DNA of 8,359 nt from an uncultured Spirochaetia bacterium (lineage in GTDB: Bacteria > Spirochaetota > CALGPD01). Below the pieces are notes generated by a model. The model had not been told where the DNA came from, did no database searches, and worked only from the letters and a program-made list of their open reading frames with translations. Positions 5,919 to 8,359 of the stretch are shown one piece after another. Position numbers and translations under genes: made by a program. Position 1 is the first letter of the stretch; every line of letters begins with the position of its first letter. The stretch is from contig CALGPD010000505.1 of assembly GCA_937960625.1 (NCBI GenBank), positions 1 through 8,359 of the forward strand, written 5' to 3'.

Positions 5919-7343
5919 ATGAATAATACTTTACTTACAATTTCACTACCAACCATAGGAATTAATATAATTTTATTTCTCTTTACGTTATTTATTCATG
6001 AATCAGGCCATCATTTGTATAGATTAAAATTTACTTATTTTCCAAATCAAAAAAAAGTAATAAGCCCTGATGCGTTTGGAACTTTTTTAATTCCTTTATT
6101 TTCTATTTTCTCAAGCAGCGCAGCCGCAGGATATTCCCGGATTAATAAAGAAGACCACTATTTAGATAATTCTAAAATGGTAAAAGTATTAATAGCGGGG
6201 CCTTTGGCAAATTTAATTATTTTTTCATTATTGCTTATATTTATTAAAATTTTATACTCTGTTAATGCATTTAATGATAATTCACTTAGTATATTTATCA
6301 AGAATTTTTTAGTATATTTCTGCACCGTTCAATTAATGTTTGTAATAGTTAATTTTATTCCAATACCACCGTTAGACGCGGGACAGTTTTTAATGAAAAC
6401 ATTAAACGTAAAAGGAGAAAAATTCGGTATTATCGGTGGATTTACAATTCTAATTTTAGTTTATTTGGGCATCATAAAGTGGTTATCAGAGTATATATTC
6501 AATATAGTAAATCTATTGGCATTTAATTCAAATTACTTTATATTTATTCCTTTAAGCCTGATTACCTTAACCGGTGTATCGTATTTCATATTTCCCTATA
6601 ATTTTAGTAATAAAAAGAGTAAAACGGATAGTGAAAACATCTTGCAAGAAAAAAATAAAGAGTACATTTCTGATATAGTGAATAACTTAATAAAAACTCA
6701 AGATGTTGATTGCATAATTCATGTTAATACGTCCTCTGATAATACAATCCCTGATAATAAGTCCGGAATATTCTCAGAAAATAGTTCCGGTGATTATGAT
6801 AATTCACCTTTTGACAATAAAAAGTTTAGATTTAAAAATACACGACAGTTAAAAACTTTGAACAAAGATAATTACTTGCAGGTTCAAGAAAAACAAAAAG
6901 ATATTATTATTGTTGAAAAAGAACCTGAACAAACAGAATTAAATCTTAAGAGTCAAAAGCTGACTGCAAAAAAATTATTAAAAAAATTAAAGAACAAACC
7001 TGATATAATAGAAACTACTTTTATTGAAATGCAAGATTTAGAATATAGGGAAAAAACGCATTATTTAAAGATAGAGCCAGCGAAAAAAGATAAAATACAT
7101 ACTAATAAAGTGGAAATTTTAGTTAATAAAATCATTGATAATGAAATTTTAAATGAAAATGAAATCTTTCTATACCGTAGAATTAAAAAATTAAATTTCA
7201 GCATAAAAGATATATGTGAAGAAACTTTATTTAAAATTTCTGATACTAAGTGTAAATTATGCTTGAATTACAATACTTGTTTAAGCCGTGCGTTTGCTGA
7301 TGTAGATTTAAGAAATACTTCAGAATTAAATAATATTATTTAG
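5919..7343 (+). CDS. M50 (site-2-protease-like) membrane metalloprotease with long C-terminal tail
   Basis: This is an intramembrane zinc protease of the YwhC/S2P-like M50 group with an added tail, 474 residues in all. The zinc motif H27-E28-S-G-H31 sits at the end of the first membrane segment (about 13-32). A DAFGTFLIP loop (51-59) and AGPLANL (93-99) match the family, and NFIPIPPLDAG (145-155) supplies the third zinc ligand, D153; the usual second Gly of LDGG is Ala. Further membrane segments lie near 90-112, 127-147, 170-188 and 205-226. Residues 230-474 are hydrophilic, rich in Asn, Asp, Lys and Glu. They end in C433 and C445-x2-C448-x5-C454, a possible metal site. Minimal members of the group end near residue 220, so the tail is extra. 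The start follows GGGA 7 bases upstream, with an in-frame stop just before it. The substrate is unknown. Confidence 0.88.
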   Translation: MNNTLLTISLPTIGINIILFLFTLFIHESGHHLYRLKFTYFPNQKKVISPDAFGTFLIPLFSIFSSSAAAGYSRINKEDHYLDNSKMVKVLIAGPLANLIIFSLLLIFIKILYSVNAFNDNSLSIFIKNFLVYFCTVQLMFVIVNFIPIPPLDAGQFLMKTLNVKGEKFGIIGGFTILILVYLGIIKWLSEYIFNIVNLLAFNSNYFIFIPLSLITLTGVSYFIFPYNFSNKKSKTDSENILQEKNKEYISDIVNNLIKTQDVDCIIHVNTSSDNTIPDNKSGIFSENSSGDYDNSPFDNKKFRFKNTRQLKTLNKDNYLQVQEKQKDIIIVEKEPEQTELNLKSQKLTAKKLLKKLKNKPDIIETTFIEMQDLEYREKTHYLKIEPAKKDKIHTNKVEILVNKIIDNEILNENEIFLYRRIKKLNFSIKDICEETLFKISDTKCKLCLNYNTCLSRAFADVDLRNTSELNNII

Positions 7344-7741
7344 ATTAAGGGTGAACCACCCGCTATTATATGAATAAAACCTGCGCCCATTGCGGCAAAG
7401 CCTACAGGAATTCTGAATTTTTCAAGATTTTCAAGAAAAGATTTCCGCTTTTCTTCGTTCATATTAAAAATATTTAATATGCCGTTATTAGTGATTAACC
7501 CTGCGCAAACAGCAAGTACTGAAGGAATTAAATCACCAATAAAAGGTGTTGGCAATGTTTCTTTAACTGAATAATCCGGCCCGAAGAATTTCCAAACACC
7601 GACAAAAACCGTAATCCATGCAACAACATCCATTGCTTTTTCAATTATACCTGAAATGTCTTTAAGAACAGGGTATTTACTTTGAAGGTAGTTAAAGGAA
7701 GCAATAAATCCGCATATTAAGAGAGCTAATCCTAAAATCAT
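7340..7741 (-). CDS. Small integral membrane protein, function unknown
   Basis: I do not recognise this family. The start is taken at the ATG at 7741-7739, which has GGAG (7750-7747) five bases upstream; the GTG at 7747 overlaps that site and would add two residues. The 133-residue product has about four hydrophobic segments (near 2-18, 36-53, 68-86 and 111-128). A polar, charged stretch (95-110) lies between the last two. Small residues are common in the segments, for example GFAAMGAGF at 114-122, which favours tight helix packing. It follows the alpha/beta hydrolase gene by 12 bases, so the two are almost certainly one operon. Its stop codon overlaps the stop of the convergent M50 protease gene by four bases, leaving no room for a terminator. 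Confidence 0.82.
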   Translation of the reverse strand: MILGLALLICGFIASFNYLQSKYPVLKDISGIIEKAMDVVAWITVFVGVWKFFGPDYSVKETLPTPFIGDLIPSVLAVCAGLITNNGILNIFNMNEEKRKSFLENLEKFRIPVGFAAMGAGFIHIIAGGSPLI

Positions 7742-7746
7742 ATTCA

Positions 7747-7750
7747 CTCC
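7747..7750 (-). promoter_or_regulatory. Ribosome binding site deciding the small membrane protein start
   Basis: GGAG on the minus strand lies 5 bases before the ATG at 7741. Its last G is also the first base of the alternative GTG codon at 7747, which would therefore have no spacing at all. The site falls in the 12-base gap after the hydrolase stop codon. Confidence 0.7.
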
Positions 7751-7753
7751 ATA

Positions 7754-8359
7754 TTATTTTGTTAATGGTTTAAAATCTATATTTTTATTATTCATTAGTT
7801 TTTTCATATTGCCAAAATATACTTCAGGTTTTTCAATATATACCACGTGTCCGGTTTTTTCAACCGAAATAAACATGGAATTTGGAATTACATCGCAAAC
7901 CTTCTTTTGAACCCATTCAGGTATCAAAATATCCCTTTGTCCGCCCATTACTATTGTGGGAATTTTTATTTGTTTAAATTCATCCAGCTTGTTTTTTAGG
8001 TTATCAAAGTAAAGTTCTTGTGTTTGAATTAAGCGTACTAAGGAGTGAATTCTATCCTTATACCTGTCATATAGTTTTTGCCTCATATTATCAAGCATTG
8101 GTTCTACTTTAATATAAAAATCTTCACTAAAGATTCTTTCATATAAAAGTTTAGCAAAAAGTTCAAAAGGCGCGTCTTTAAGTAATAACTCGGAATTTTT
8201 GCGGTTAATATCGTAAAGTTTTTCATAAGTGATATTAGCTCCGGAAATAGTTAATGTCATTAACCGGTCCTGATATCTCCTCGCATATTCAAATCCTACG
8301 AAACCGCCGAACGAAATTCCTGAAAGGTGTATTTTATCAATACCTAACTCATCCAGTAT
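7754..8359 (-). CDS. Alpha/beta-fold hydrolase (N-terminus outside the window)
   Basis: The frame is open to the right edge, so the ATG at 8260 is internal and the N-terminal third is missing. Numbering from the edge codon (8359-8357), 201 residues are visible. The nucleophile elbow G14-I-S16-F-G18-G lies upstream of that internal ATG. The catalytic acid is D143 in GGQRDILIP, and the catalytic His is H171 in KTGHVVYIEKP. A helical cap lies between about 48 and 125. This is the standard Ser-Asp-His triad arrangement of the esterase/C-C hydrolase type. The substrate cannot be read. The gene is followed after 12 bases by the small membrane protein gene at 7340-7741, so the two are probably co-transcribed. 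The triad makes the fold assignment secure. Confidence 0.9.
   Translation of the reverse strand: MLDELGIDKIHLSGISFGGFVGFEYARRYQDRLMTLTISGANITYEKLYDINRKNSELLLKDAPFELFAKLLYERIFSEDFYIKVEPMLDNMRQKLYDRYKDRIHSLVRLIQTQELYFDNLKNKLDEFKQIKIPTIVMGGQRDILIPEWVQKKVCDVIPNSMFISVEKTGHVVYIEKPEVYFGNMKKLMNNKNIDFKPLTK

Noticed and set aside
8258..8260. ATG at 8260 as the start of the alpha/beta hydrolase
   Set aside because: The nucleophile elbow GISFGG lies upstream in the same open frame, so this Met is internal.

Overview
The window is strongly AT-rich, with poly-A/T intergenic gaps and mostly TAA stop codons. Genes lie on both strands with conventional Shine-Dalgarno sites. A secreted SurA-like protein with a lipoprotein-free signal peptide, a CheX-type domain and CheY-like receivers suggest a low-GC, probably double-membraned and possibly motile bacterium. 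Candidates that would fit include Vampirovibrionia/Melainabacteria, Deferribacterota or Spirochaetota, but the sequence does not settle the phylum. Neither tRNA gene encodes its 3' CCA. No insertion sequence, integrase, CRISPR array or phage gene is visible, so this looks like ordinary chromosome.

Layout. (a) 1-1832 (+) is the 3' part of a large soluble signalling protein: CheX-like phosphatase half, receiver, degenerate receiver, histidine kinase. Its reading frame is open to the left edge, so the true start is outside the window. A hairpin at 1843-1869 separates it from a convergent gene. (b) 1873-3006 (-) encodes an exported, very basic protein made of two tandem SurA/PrsA-N-like chaperone modules without a recognisable PPIase domain. 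(c) 3183-3545 (+) encodes a stand-alone CheY-like receiver, a plausible partner of the kinase. (d) 3575-3813 (-) is a compact tRNA-Cys(GCA)/tRNA-Leu(UAA) unit with its own promoter and terminator. (e) 3886-5813 (-) holds three genes: a HAD phosphatase with its own promoter, an unrecognised 86-residue protein, and a DUF1848 protein with a cysteine-rich C-terminus. (f) 5919-7343 (+) encodes an M50 (site-2-protease-like) membrane metalloprotease with a long hydrophilic tail ending in a Cys cluster. (g) 7340-8359 (-) is a two-gene operon: an alpha/beta hydrolase running off the right edge, then a small membrane protein whose stop codon overlaps the protease stop codon.

How the genes relate. The best-supported functional theme is phosphosignalling at the left end. 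The kinase fusion carries its own receiver and a CheX-type phosphatase motif, and a free receiver lies about 1.35 kb away. The remaining genes look like independent housekeeping or poorly characterised units. The points most worth a second look are the CheX-REC-pseudoREC-kinase fusion, the duplicated SurA-like protein, and the Cys-cluster tail on the M50 protease. I see no clear evidence of an entirely new multi-gene system.
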